NCBI GenBank assembly: GCA_963693035.2 | Contig: CAXMMQ010000003.1 | Coordinates: 186,001-250,000 of the forward strand | Source of the DNA: Lichenicoccus sp963693035 | GTDB lineage: Bacteria; Pseudomonadota; Alphaproteobacteria; Acetobacterales; Acetobacteraceae | Reading direction: 5' to 3' | Length of the DNA: 64,000 bases | Part shown: piece by piece, positions 9,016 through 17,991 of the stretch | Layout: the number at the start of each line of letters is the position of its first letter | How positions within the stretch are numbered: the first letter of the stretch is position 1 | The notes under the pieces: generated by a model | What the model saw: the letters and a program-made list of their open reading frames with translations, nothing else | Database searches by the model: none | What the model was told of the DNA's origin: nothing | Program-made: the position numbers and the translations under genes

Positions 9016-10098
9016 ATGCACGGGAAACGGGGTTCGTTCATGGATGGTCTGGCCGCGCTCGAGAGCCTGCAGGTGACTGGCAGCGACGACGGTGTGGACC
9101 TCATCCTGGATCGCGGCGGCCTGGATCGCGTGAGCACGCCCGATGCCGACCCGTCCCCCGGGGCGTTTCCGTCGCTCGCCACCGATATGCCGATCCGGTT
9201 CGGGCGCGTCCGGCAACACACCCTGCGCAACCCGATCTCCTGCGTCGGAGTGGGCCTGCACTCCGGGCGCACCATTCATTTGACGTTGCGGCCGGCGCCG
9301 GTCGATAGCGGCATCGTCTTCTATCGCACCGACCTCGGCCTACGCGTCCCTGCCCGGCACGACATGGTGGTCGAGACCCGGCTCAGCACAGTGATCGGCA
9401 TCCGCGGGCAGCCCGAGGTGCGCGTCGCCACCGTCGAGCATGTCATGGCCGCCCTTGCCGGCTGCCTGGTCGACAACGCGATCATCGAGGTTGACGGGCC
9501 GGAGATCCCGGTGCTGGACGGCTCCGCGGCGCCGCTGGTGTTCCTGATCGACTGCGCCGGTCGCCGCGAGCAGCAGGGCTCGCGCAGCATGATCGAGGTG
9601 CTCAAGCGCGTGCGCGTCGAGGAGGGCGAGGCGTTCGCCGAGTTGCGCCCCGCCAGCCAGCCATGCCTGTCCCTTTCGCTCTCGATCGCCTTCCCGGCGC
9701 GGGCAATCGGCAGGCAGGCATACAGCATGACGCTGACCGAGCGTGCGTTCCGCACCGAGGTCGCCGACTGCCGCACCTTTACAATGCTCGGCGAAATCGA
9801 GGCGCTGCGGGCGTCCGGGCTTGCCCAGGGCGGCTCGCTGGACAATGCCGTGGTGGTGGACGATGCACGGGTGGTGAACCCGGCCGGCCTGCGCCGGCGC
9901 GACGAGTTCGTCCGCCACAAGCTGCTCGATGCGGTCGGCGATCTCGCCCTCGCCGGCCAGCCGATCCGCGGCGCCTTCATCGGCCACCGGTCCGGCCACG
10001 GCCTGAACAACCGCCTGCTACACGCCCTGATGTCGGATCAGAGCGCCTGGCGCCTGAGCGGCCGCGGGGTGCTACCAGACGTCAGCCTGGCCGCCTGA
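9016..10098 (+). CDS. lpxC: LpxC, UDP-3-O-acyl-N-acetylglucosamine deacetylase
   Basis: LpxC catalyses the committed zinc-dependent step of lipid A synthesis. The family core begins about residue 64 (QHTLRNPISCVGVGLHSG). The zinc-site segments VEHVMAALAG and HKLLDAVGDLAL are present, and the catalytic GHRSGHGLNN region follows. About 60 residues precede the core; ATG codons at 9016 and 9040 are both possible starts and neither has a good ribosome site, so the N-terminus is uncertain. The upstream 208 bases hold the ftsZ hairpin and a TTGACT at 8936 without a convincing -10 box. Confidence 0.95.
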   Translation: MHGKRGSFMDGLAALESLQVTGSDDGVDLILDRGGLDRVSTPDADPSPGAFPSLATDMPIRFGRVRQHTLRNPISCVGVGLHSGRTIHLTLRPAPVDSGIVFYRTDLGLRVPARHDMVVETRLSTVIGIRGQPEVRVATVEHVMAALAGCLVDNAIIEVDGPEIPVLDGSAAPLVFLIDCAGRREQQGSRSMIEVLKRVRVEEGEAFAELRPASQPCLSLSLSIAFPARAIGRQAYSMTLTERAFRTEVADCRTFTMLGEIEALRASGLAQGGSLDNAVVVDDARVVNPAGLRRRDEFVRHKLLDAVGDLALAGQPIRGAFIGHRSGHGLNNRLLHALMSDQSAWRLSGRGVLPDVSLAA

Positions 10099-10206
10099 TC
10101 ATCCGGCTGCTCCGCCGCGTGGCGCCGGGCGGTCCCCACAGAGGCGGCCGCCTCTTCTCGCTCCGGCGCTGCGTGATATAAGGCGGGCCCTTTTGGAAGA
10201 GCCGGC

Positions 10207-11127
10207 ATGTCGCGCATTCCCCGACCCTCCACGACACAATTCTCCAGGGCGGCGCCGGTCGCGACCCTCGCCCTGCTGCTGACCGGCTGCGCGACGCTGA
10301 ACTCGATCAACCCGTTCGGCAGCACGCACTCGCAGAAGGAAATCGCGGTCCAGCCCAACCAGAGTCCGGAGACGCTGTATAATAACGGGATCGATGCGCT
10401 GCATACCGGCCGCTACCAATTGGCGCAGGCGCAGTTCGAAGCCATCCAGCAGAACTTCCCGTATTCCGCCTGGACCTCGAATGCGCAGCTCATGGAGGGC
10501 TACGCCTACTACCTGCAGAACAGCTACCCGGACGCGGTGTCGCAGCTCGACCGCTTCCTGCAACTGCATCCCACCAGCAAGGATGCCGCCTACGCCTATT
10601 ACCTGCGAGCGCTGTGCTACTATGAGCAGATCGCCGATGTGAGCCGCGACCAGCAGGGCACCGTGGAAGCGATGTCGGCGCTGCAGGAAGTGGTCACCCG
10701 GTTTCCCGACAGCGGCTACGCACGCGATGCCAGGCTGAAGATCGATTTGTGCCGCGACCATATCGCCGGCAAGGAGATGCTGGTCGGGCGGTACTACGAG
10801 AGCCAGCATTACTACGAGGCGGCGATCAATCGCTACCAGCGCGTGGTGCAGGACTTCCAGACCACCAACCACACCGCCGAGGCGCTCTCCCGGCTGGTCG
10901 AGCTCTACCTCAAGCTCGGCCTGACCGACCAGGCGCGGCGCACCGCCAGCGTGCTCGGCTACAACTATCCCGGCAGCCCCTGGTACCAGACCAGCTATCG
11001 CGAGCTGCGTTCGGCCAAGGCTCTCGATCCCGGCATGCGCGAGCCCGGCACCAGCGGTCCGGAATCGACCGCGAGTCCCGTCAGACACCCGGGCTTCCTC
11101 GGCCGCGCCTGGAACTCCGTGTTCTAG
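10207..11127 (+). CDS. bamD: BamD (ComL family), outer membrane protein assembly lipoprotein
   Basis: BamD is the essential lipoprotein of the beta-barrel assembly complex. The 306-residue product has a signal peptide ending in the lipobox LLTGC and then tetratricopeptide-like repeats (NNGIDALHTGRYQLAQAQFE and repeated units to about residue 250), with the conserved YPDAVSQLDRFLQLHP segment. It lies between lpxC and recN, as in many alphaproteobacteria. The last 40 residues are a low-complexity tail. Confidence 0.94.
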   Translation: MSRIPRPSTTQFSRAAPVATLALLLTGCATLNSINPFGSTHSQKEIAVQPNQSPETLYNNGIDALHTGRYQLAQAQFEAIQQNFPYSAWTSNAQLMEGYAYYLQNSYPDAVSQLDRFLQLHPTSKDAAYAYYLRALCYYEQIADVSRDQQGTVEAMSALQEVVTRFPDSGYARDARLKIDLCRDHIAGKEMLVGRYYESQHYYEAAINRYQRVVQDFQTTNHTAEALSRLVELYLKLGLTDQARRTASVLGYNYPGSPWYQTSYRELRSAKALDPGMREPGTSGPESTASPVRHPGFLGRAWNSVF

Positions 11128-11151
11128 CCAAGCCCCCGCAGCGGCACCCGC

Positions 11152-12895
11152 ATGCTGACCCTGCTCTCGATCCGTGACGTGGTGCTCATCGAGAAGCTCG
11201 ACCTGGTGCTGCATCCCGGGCTGACCGTGCTGACCGGGGAGACCGGGGCCGGCAAGTCGATCCTGCTCGACAGCCTTGGTCTCGCACTGGGCGAACGCTC
11301 GGCGGGTTCGCTGATACGCGGCGGGGCAGCCCAGGCCAGCGTCTCCGCATGCTTCGAGATCGGCCCGGACCATGCGCTGCACGCCCTGCTGGCCGAGCAG
11401 GGAATGGCGCCAGAGCCGGGCGAGCCGGTGGTGCTGCGCCGGATCGTGACGCCGGACGCCCGGTCGCGCGCCTACATCAACGACCAGCCGGTGGGCGTCG
11501 GGCTGCTGCGCCGCGCGGCCGCCTTGCTGATCGAGATCCAGGGCCAGCACGAGCAGATGGGGCTCGCCGACCCGGCGACGCATCTCGACCTGCTCGACGC
11601 CTACGGCACCCACGCCCGGCTGCGCGAGACCGTCTCCAGGCACTACCGGATCTGGATCGAGACCACCGCGGCGCTCGCCGCCGCCCGGGCCCGGCTCGAC
11701 GAGGCAGCGCGCGAGGAGGACTGGCTGCGGCTTTCGGTGCAGGATCTCGCCGCCCTGGCGCCGCAGGAGGACGAGGAGGTGGCGCTCGCCGGCACAAGGC
11801 AGGCGCTGCAGCAGGGCGAGCGACGGGCGGAAGCGATCGCCGCCGCACTTGCCGAGATCACCCCGCGCGACCGCCGCAACCACGGGCCGGCGGCAGCCCT
11901 GCGTGCAGCCAGCCGCGCGCTGCAGCGGCTGGTGCCGCCGGCTGCCGATTTGCCGGCGGACCAGGACCCGGCCTCGCCGGAGGTGCGGGCCCACGCTTCG
12001 CCGCAGGCGCTCATGACGGCCGCGCTGGCAGCACTCGACCACGCCGAGGAGGCGCTGGCCGAGGCCGAGACCCTGCTCGACCGGCTCGCTGGCGACCATG
12101 AGGCCGATCCCAGGCTGCTGGAGCAGACCGAGGAGCGGCTGTTCGCGCTGCGGGCGGCGGCGCGCAAGCACGGTGTCGCCGTGATCGAGCTGCCCGGGCT
12201 GCTGGCCGAGCTGCAGGGCCGGCTCTCCTCGCTCGAAGACGGCAACATGCAGCTCGAGGCGCTGGATGCCGCCGTGCGCACGGCGCGCGCCGGCTACGAG
12301 ACCGCCTGCGCCGCGCTGTCCACTGCCCGCAGCGCGGCCGCCCGGCGGCTGGAGGCGGCGCTGACTGCCGAGTTGCGGCCGCTACGCCTCGAGCGGGCGC
12401 GCTTCTCGATCGCGCTGCCGAAGCTGGCGCCCGAGGCGTGGAACCTTGCGCGGCGCCGAGCAGGCGAGCTTCCTGATCGCGGCCAACCCTGGCCAGGAGC
12501 CGGGACCGCTAGCGCGGGTCGCCTCGGGTGGCGAGCTCTCGCGGCTGATGCTGGCGATGAAGGTGGTGCTGGCCGGAAGGTCGGCGGTTCCGACGCTGAT
12601 CTTCGACGAGGTCGATTCGGGCGTTGGCGGCGCCACCGCGGCGGCGATCGGCGAGCGGCTGGCGGCGATCGCGCGCGACGTGCAGGTGCTGGTGGTGACG
12701 CACAGCCCGCAGGTGGCGGCGCGCGGCAACTCGCACCTGCGCATCAGCAAGCTGATGGCGCGCAACCGCACCGAGACCCGAGCCGAGCCGCTCGACGGCG
12801 CCACCCGTCGCGAGGAGATCGCGCGCATGCTGGCCGGCGAGACCATCACCGAAGCCGCCCGCGCCGCCGCCGACAGCCTGCTGGGGGCGGCGTGA
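11152..12895 (+). pseudogene. recN: RecN, DNA repair SMC-like ATPase, interrupted by one frameshift
   Basis: RecN is an SMC-like ATPase of double-strand-break repair. The N-terminal part (11152 to about 12445) carries Walker A GETGAGKS at residues 29-36 and a long coiled-coil region. Near 12440-12446 homology passes to the +1 frame: the first frame ends PKLAPEAW and the second continues RGAEQASFLIAANPGQ, then VASGGELSR (ABC signature) and TLIFDEVDSGVGG (Walker B), stopping at 12895. One extra base in TGGAACCTTGCG would explain it. The first frame stays open and runs into ligA. This could be a sequencing error, a real null allele or, less likely, recoding. Confidence 0.88.
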
Positions 12896-15018
12896 AGCAG
12901 CCGGCGGTTCCCGGCCGGGCGCTGCCGGAGGTGGCACCCGAAGCGCTCACCGAGATCGAGGCCGCCACCGAACTGGAGCGGCTCGCCGCCGAGATCGCCG
13001 GCCACGACCGCGCCTATCACGGCGGCGACGCGCCGAGCATCGACGATGCCGGATACGACACGCGGAAACGGCGCAACGACGCCATCGAGCGGCTGCACCC
13101 GGCACTGGTGCGCCCGGACAGCCCCTCGGCCAGGGTCGGCGCGGCACCCGAGGCCGGCTTTGCCAAGCATGCGCACGTGGTGCCGATGCTGTCGCTGGAC
13201 AACGTGTTCGACCGTGCCGACTTCGACGGCTTCATCGCGCGCGCCCGCCGGTTCCTGGGCATGACGCACGACGCCGTGCCGCTGGTGGCCGAACCCAAGA
13301 TCGACGGGCTGTCGATCAGCCTCACCTACCGGGGCGGCCGGCTGGCGAATGCCGCGACACGCGGCGACGGCACCACCGGCGAGGACGTGACCGCCAACGT
13401 GCGCACCATGCGCGCGGTGCCGCAACGGCTGCATGGCGGCAGCCCGGAGCTGATCGAAATCCGCGGCGAGGTGTTCCTGGCCAAGGCGGACTTCCTGGCG
13501 CTGAACGAGGCGCAGGCGGCGTCCGGCCAGCGCCTGTTCGCCAACCCGCGCAACGCCGCCGCCGGCTCGCTGCGCCAGCTCGATGCCGGCATCACCGCGC
13601 ATCGCCCGCTCTCGCTGTTCGCCTATGCGCAAGGTCGGTCCAGCGAGCCGGTGGCGACGAGCCACTGGGGCTACCTGAAGCAGCTCGAGGCCTGGGGATT
13701 TTCCGTCAACCCGTTGTCGGAACGGCTTGACGATGCCGAGGCGGCGGAGGCGTTCCAGGAGCGCATGGCGCGCGACCGCTCCGGGCTCGGCTACGACATC
13801 GATGGCGTGGTCTACAAGATCGACGATCTCGCGCTGCAGGAGCGGCTGGGTTTCGCCGGCCGCGCGCCGCGCTGGGCCACTGCCTGGAAGTTTCCCGCCG
13901 AGCAGGCGATCACCCGGCTCGCCGAGATCCGCATCCAGGTCGGGCGCACCGGCGCGCTGACCCCGGTCGCGGTGCTGGAGCCCGTCAATGTCGGCGGCGT
14001 GCTGGTGACGCGCGCCACCCTGCACAACGAGGACGAGATCGCGCGCAAGGATGTGCGCCCGGGCGACCGCGTGCAGTTGCAGCGCGCCGGCGACGTCATC
14101 CCGCAGATCCTGGGCGTGGTGCCGCCGGGTGCGGACGAACCGCTGCGCGCTGCACCCTATGTCTTTCCCGACATCTGCCCGGCCTGCGGCAGCCGCGCCG
14201 AACGGCCTCCCGGCGAGGTGGTGCGACGCTGCACCGGCGGGCTGATCTGTCCGGCGCAGGCGGTCGAGCGGCTGATCCACCTGGTGTCGCGCGCGGCCTT
14301 CGACATTGACGGGCTCGGCCAGAAGACCATCGAGGAATTCCATGCCGAAGGGCTGATCCGGCGTCCTGCCGACATCTTCCGTCTCGGTGGCCACGAGACG
14401 GCGATCGCCAGCCGTGAAGGCTGGGGCCCGGTCTCGGCGTCCAACCTGATCCGCGCCATCGATGCACGCCGAACGATCCCGCTCGCCCGCTTCATCTTCG
14501 GCCTCGGCATACGCCGCATCGGCGAGACCAACGCACGACTGCTGGCCCGGCACTATGTCTCCTATCCGGCGTGGCGCGCGCAGATGCAGGAGGCGACGGT
14601 GATCGGCTCCGACGCGCGGCTGGCGCTTGGCTCGATCACCGGCATCGGCGGCAGCATTGCCGACGAGCTGGCCGCTTTCTTCGCGGAGCCGCACAACCGA
14701 GACGGCGTCGACGAGCTTGCAGGCCTGCTGGCGATCGATGACGAGACGCTGTCGCAGAGCGGCGAGTTGTCCGGCAGGACCATCGTCTTCACCGGCACGC
14801 TCGCCAGCATGACGCGGCCGGAGGCGCGTGCGATGGCAGAGCGCCTGGGTGCCAAGGTGACCGACAGCGTCTCGAAGAAAACCGACATCGTCGTGCTCGG
14901 CGCCGATGCCGGCTCGAAGGCGAAGAAAGCCGCCGCATTCGGGCTCAGGACGCTCGACGAGGCCGGCTGGCGCGAACTGGCCGGACTTCCCCCGGCCGCA
15001 TCGCGAGAACCCGGCTGA
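12892..15018 (+). CDS. ligA: LigA, NAD-dependent DNA ligase
   Basis: LigA seals nicks in replication and repair using NAD+. The GTG at 12892 overlaps the recN stop (GTGA) and gives 708 residues, close to the family norm. Domains in order are Ia with AYHGGDAPSIDDAGYD, the adenylation domain with catalytic Lys136 in EPKIDGLSIS, the OB fold, a four-cysteine zinc finger (CPAC...CTGGLIC), helix-hairpin-helix repeats (ITGIGGSIADEL), and a BRCT domain from about residue 625 (LSGRTIVFTGTL). Upstream open frame in the same register belongs to recN and is not part of this protein. Confidence 0.97.
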   Translation: MKQPAVPGRALPEVAPEALTEIEAATELERLAAEIAGHDRAYHGGDAPSIDDAGYDTRKRRNDAIERLHPALVRPDSPSARVGAAPEAGFAKHAHVVPMLSLDNVFDRADFDGFIARARRFLGMTHDAVPLVAEPKIDGLSISLTYRGGRLANAATRGDGTTGEDVTANVRTMRAVPQRLHGGSPELIEIRGEVFLAKADFLALNEAQAASGQRLFANPRNAAAGSLRQLDAGITAHRPLSLFAYAQGRSSEPVATSHWGYLKQLEAWGFSVNPLSERLDDAEAAEAFQERMARDRSGLGYDIDGVVYKIDDLALQERLGFAGRAPRWATAWKFPAEQAITRLAEIRIQVGRTGALTPVAVLEPVNVGGVLVTRATLHNEDEIARKDVRPGDRVQLQRAGDVIPQILGVVPPGADEPLRAAPYVFPDICPACGSRAERPPGEVVRRCTGGLICPAQAVERLIHLVSRAAFDIDGLGQKTIEEFHAEGLIRRPADIFRLGGHETAIASREGWGPVSASNLIRAIDARRTIPLARFIFGLGIRRIGETNARLLARHYVSYPAWRAQMQEATVIGSDARLALGSITGIGGSIADELAAFFAEPHNRDGVDELAGLLAIDDETLSQSGELSGRTIVFTGTLASMTRPEARAMAERLGAKVTDSVSKKTDIVVLGADAGSKAKKAAAFGLRTLDEAGWRELAGLPPAASREPG

Positions 15019-15025
15019 CGACGTT

Positions 15026-15060
15026 TTGGCATTGTAATATGCCAGCCGTGTAGCTATTTT
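15026..15060 (+). terminator. Possible weak terminator after ligA
   Basis: TGGCAT at 15027-15032 pairs with ATGCCA at 15039-15044 across a six-base loop, followed by a short T run (CTATTTT). The stem is short and the T run is distant, so this is a weak candidate. Confidence 0.3.
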
Positions 15061-15294
15061 GAGCCACCAACGGATTCTCCAGATCGCGTCGTCCTGATCG
15101 ACAGGCTGCGTGGCAGCAGAAATGGTCCGCTGTGCCGTAAAAGCATTGCCGCCAAAATCATCCAGGGCGAACGAGCCGCATCTGCCATCGCGCGTGCCTG
15201 GCTGCTGCCGCCACACGCGTCTCGCGGAACCCGACCGACAAGAACGACGTGATCGAGTTCGATCATGCGGCAGTCCATCGCAGGAGAGATGTTC

Positions 15295-15429
15295 ATGGCC
15301 AAGGGACAGAAGCGCGGCAACCGCGAGACCAAGAAGCCGAAGGCCACCAAGACGGTCGTCGTGCCCCCCTCGGCCTTTATCCAGAGCAAAACAGTGCGCC
15401 CGCTGCCCACCAAAAACTCCGGCAAGTGA
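15295..15429 (+). CDS. Small lysine-rich conserved protein of 44 residues
   Basis: The ATG at 15295 follows GGAGAG with a normal spacer and encodes 44 residues starting MAKGQKRGNRETKKPKATK. The MAKGQ.R.NRE..KPK pattern is one I recall from small unnamed proteins widespread in alphaproteobacteria, with no function that I know. It is strongly basic in the first half, then has a hydrophobic/proline segment (VVVPPSAF). No domain is recognisable. The 275 bases between ligA and this gene show no other gene. Confidence 0.7.
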   Translation: MAKGQKRGNRETKKPKATKTVVVPPSAFIQSKTVRPLPTKNSGK

Positions 15430-15458
15430 AAGCCCAGCATTGATGGCAGCCCGCACCG

Positions 15459-15785
15459 TTGCCGCACCGCTCGACCCCCGAGCTGGTCTGGTTCCAGGTC
15501 AGGAACGGCATCCACCTGATCACCTGCAACGTCTCGGACGAGGCGCTCGAGGCGGTAGCCTGCCTGGACGCCGCGTCGAGCATGAGCCTGCGCCGCCGCT
15601 CGTTCGACCGTTTCCGCATGCTGATCGAGGCGGCTGCGAAGCTGAAGCTCGCAACCTTGCCCGCGGGCTTCAGCGGCCGGCTGGTGCTGTCTAGCCGCGA
15701 CCTGCGGCTGGTGCCGCCGGTCGCCGGCGTGCCGGTCTATGGCAGCCTGGGCCGACGCGCGCCTGACCCGGCCGTGGCCGCCTGA
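15459..15785 (+). CDS. DUF1488-like small protein
   Basis: The 108-residue product begins at a TTG, the only in-frame start after a TGA at 15441. The central pattern (HLITCNVSDEALEAV, then SFDRFRMLIEAAAKLKL) resembles DUF1488 family proteins, which have a short beta-rich start and an F..HR..I...A signature; here HR is replaced. Family assignment is tentative and no function is known. It follows the 44-residue gene by 29 bases and may be co-transcribed. Confidence 0.6.
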   Translation: MPHRSTPELVWFQVRNGIHLITCNVSDEALEAVACLDAASSMSLRRRSFDRFRMLIEAAAKLKLATLPAGFSGRLVLSSRDLRLVPPVAGVPVYGSLGRRAPDPAVAA

Positions 15786-15791
15786 GCAGAC

Positions 15792-16094
15792 TCAGAACAG
15801 GCAGACCAGCGTCAGGCCGGCGATCATCGTCACCGCACCCACGATGCGCCAGACATTCACCAGGTGGGTTCCGAGCCATGCACACCAGGGCGTTCCGGCA
15901 AGGCTGACCAGCGAGGGAGAGGCCTCCCGGTTGATCAGCACGCCCGACAGGATGGCGATCCCCGACACCAGGCAGGCGAACACCACCGCCCACCAGGGTC
16001 GTGACAGGCTTGAAGTAAGCTGAGCGTTGGTGCCGCAGTGGATCGCGTTCAGCACCCCGGCCAGCACTGGCAAGGCGTAGAGCGCGATCTGCAT
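15792..16094 (-). pseudogene. DMT-family (DUF606/YdcZ type) transporter with internal deletion
   Basis: The first 75 residues (MQIALYALPVLAGVLNAIH to GTPWCAWLG) match the N-terminal half of the DUF606 drug/metabolite transporter family. The last 25 (WRIVGAVTMIAGLTLV) match its final membrane helix. Family members are about 145 residues; here about 45 central residues are missing without loss of frame. It is therefore probably a non-functional remnant. It lies just before the repeat element at 16111. Confidence 0.65.
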
Positions 16095-16110
16095 GGCTCG
16101 AAATCCGCTT

Positions 16111-16216
16111 CGAGAGCAGCATCCGACCAAATGGGATCGCTTCACGATGCCAAGTGTTGGATAAAGCTGCTCTATCAAATAGCAAGCTGAGCATGATCGA
16201 TCGGATCATGCTCTAG
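16111..16216 (-). repeat. MITE-like 106-bp element, copy 1
   Basis: This copy is closely related, in opposite orientation, to 58677-58783. Its right end is the exact reverse complement of the left 28 bases of copy 2 (CTAGAGCATGATCCGATC onward). That end is itself an inverted repeat, GAGCATGATC and GATCATGCTC around five bases. The two ends of the element are imperfect inverted repeats of each other. The element supplies the in-frame stop at 16206-16208 for the adjacent alcohol dehydrogenase remnant. No coding capacity. Confidence 0.75.
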
Positions 16217-17239
16217 GTGAAGTCGTTCCGGCCGCCTCGTCCTGCTTCAGCGACGCCATGTCGATGACATAGCGGAACCTTACGTCGCCGTTCTCGACCT
16301 TCCTGCACCTGTACCTCCTGGGTCTCGGCGATGCTGCCGATGATTGAGCCGGCGATGCTGATGCGGTGCATCGCGCGCTGCTGGTTGTCGACCCGCGCCA
16401 GCGGCTCGAGCGCGCCGACCACCGCCAGCGTGCCGTCGCGCCTGAGCAGCGTCACGAACGGGTTGAGGTCGTGCTTCTCCGGCACCGTGCTCGGCATGAA
16501 GTCGAACTGCCCTTCAGCGCCTTGAACGCCTCCTTGTCGCTTTCGAGCACGCCTCGCACGCCGAGCCTGCCGGCTTCGGCGAACTCCGCCTCGGTGCGGG
16601 TGAAGACGGTCACCTGCACACCCATCGCGCGCGACAGCCTGGCGGCCATGTCGCCGGGTCCGCCGAGACCGATGATGCCGACTTTGTGGCCCTGCTCCAC
16701 GCCCCAGTGTCGCAGCGGCGAGTAGGTCGTAATCCCTGCGCACAGGATCGGCGCAGCCACCTCGGGGCGCAGGGACGGCGGAATCCTGAGCACGAAATCC
16801 TCCGGCACCACGGCGACGTCCGAATAGCCGCCATAGGCATTGTCGCGGCCGTAGCTGTGATCGCCGTCGGGACCATCGGGCCGTTATAGGTGGCAAACCA
16901 GCTGTTCGGCCCCTCGCAGTAGTTCTGCTCGCCGGCCTCGCAGGGCTCGCCATGGCGGCAGCTATCGACCATGCAGCCGACGCTGACCAAGTCGCCGACC
17001 GCATGACGCGTGACCGAGGCGCCGGTCCGCACGACGCGGCCAACGACCTCGAGCCCCGGCATGCACGGGTAGACCGTGTTGCCCCACTCGTTCTTTACCT
17101 GGTGGATGTCGGAGTGGCAGACGCCGCAGGCCAGCACCTCGATCTCGACCTTGCCGGGCTTCGGGTCGTCGCGCTCGAAGTGGAAAGGCTTCAGGCAGCT
17201 GAAGGAGTGCCTGGCGGCATAGCCGGTCGCCTTGATCAT
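16206..17239 (-). pseudogene. Zinc-dependent alcohol dehydrogenase (CAD family), multiply frameshifted
   Basis: Homology to the cinnamyl/NADP-dependent alcohol dehydrogenase family is spread over several minus-strand frames. One runs from the ATG at 17239 (MIKATGYAARHSF, zinc ligand segment GVCHSDIHQVKNEWG, structural zinc cysteines) to FATYNGPM. A second covers VPEDFVLRIPPSLR to KEAFKALK with the coenzyme-binding GIIGLGGPGDMA. A third covers FDFMPSTVPEKHDLNPF to GSIAETQE. A fourth has the end RYVIDMASLKQDEAAG. About 30 residues between IAETQE and the tail are missing. At least three frameshifts plus a deletion make it a pseudogene. Confidence 0.85.
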
Positions 17240-17319
17240 GGTGGTGTCCCGGGGGCTGCCGGAAACGACGCCAACGCCGCCGATCCCGGGAAGATCGAAC
17301 ATGCTTTGCGGATACCGCC

Positions 17320-17991
17320 TCAACCCAGCAGGCGGCCGCCCAGCACCCGGTTCAGCAACACCACCACCGCCACGGCGAGCGCGTGCACCGCAAGGTCGGT
17401 GGCGGCCGCGTCGAGCGGATGGAACAGGTTGAGCAGCGTGGCGGCGGCGGCGGCGGAGGCAAGCCCGGCAAGCGCTGCGGTGAGGCCCGGGCTCAGCGGG
17501 CAGGCGCGCCGCAGCATCAGCACCAGCAGCACGGAAAGCGGCACCGAGACGCCCAGGATGAAGACCAGGCAGGGCATGCTGCCATCCGGTGCTTCCACGA
17601 TCGTCCTGGGCAGCGCGAAACCGCGCAGGCAACCGGCCCCGCTGGCGCCGATCCAGAGCGCGAGCGTCGGCAGCGGCAATGCGGCCCACCATTTCGAACG
17701 ATCCGGCAGGCTCGACATGAACGCCGCCAGCGCCGCCAGGGCGGCTGTCGCCGCGGCGCCGACAGCCGCCATCGCCATGTCCGGCGTCGCGGTGAGCCGT
17801 GCCCACATCCGGCCGAGATCGGCAAAGGTGGCAAGCATCAGGCCGATGAGGCAGACCGCGGTCAGCCAGAGCGCCGCCCGCCGGCCCGGGCGGGGCAGCG
17901 GGGGCATCGGGCGCAAATCGAGCGAAAGCCGGTCGATGAGCCGCTCGGGGAGCCGCTCGGGGAACCCTGCGGACATGTGCGTGTCAGACAT
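17320..17991 (-). CDS. NrsF/DUF1109 family membrane anti-sigma factor
   Basis: The 223-residue product has about six hydrophobic segments and the DUF1109 layout (RPGRRAALWLTAVCL; MPCLVFILGVSVPLSVLL; LRRACPLSPGLTAALAG). NrsF in Caulobacter is the membrane anti-sigma of the ECF factor SigF and responds to copper and chromate. The start lies eight bases inside the sigma gene, so the two are coupled. Near the N-terminus a 12-bp repeat encodes PERLPERL. As I recall, NrsF uses two conserved cysteines; a candidate first one is in MPCLV, while the later membrane segment (LLNLFHPLDA) has no cysteine where I would expect the second. Confidence 0.82.
   Translation of the reverse strand: MSDTHMSAGFPERLPERLIDRLSLDLRPMPPLPRPGRRAALWLTAVCLIGLMLATFADLGRMWARLTATPDMAMAAVGAAATAALAALAAFMSSLPDRSKWWAALPLPTLALWIGASGAGCLRGFALPRTIVEAPDGSMPCLVFILGVSVPLSVLLVLMLRRACPLSPGLTAALAGLASAAAAATLLNLFHPLDAAATDLAVHALAVAVVVLLNRVLGGRLLG

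Noticed and set aside
11152..15018. A single 1288-codon frame that would encode a RecN-LigA fusion
   Set aside because: The middle 440 codons are recN read in the wrong frame and show no homology. ligA has its own GTG overlapping the recN stop.
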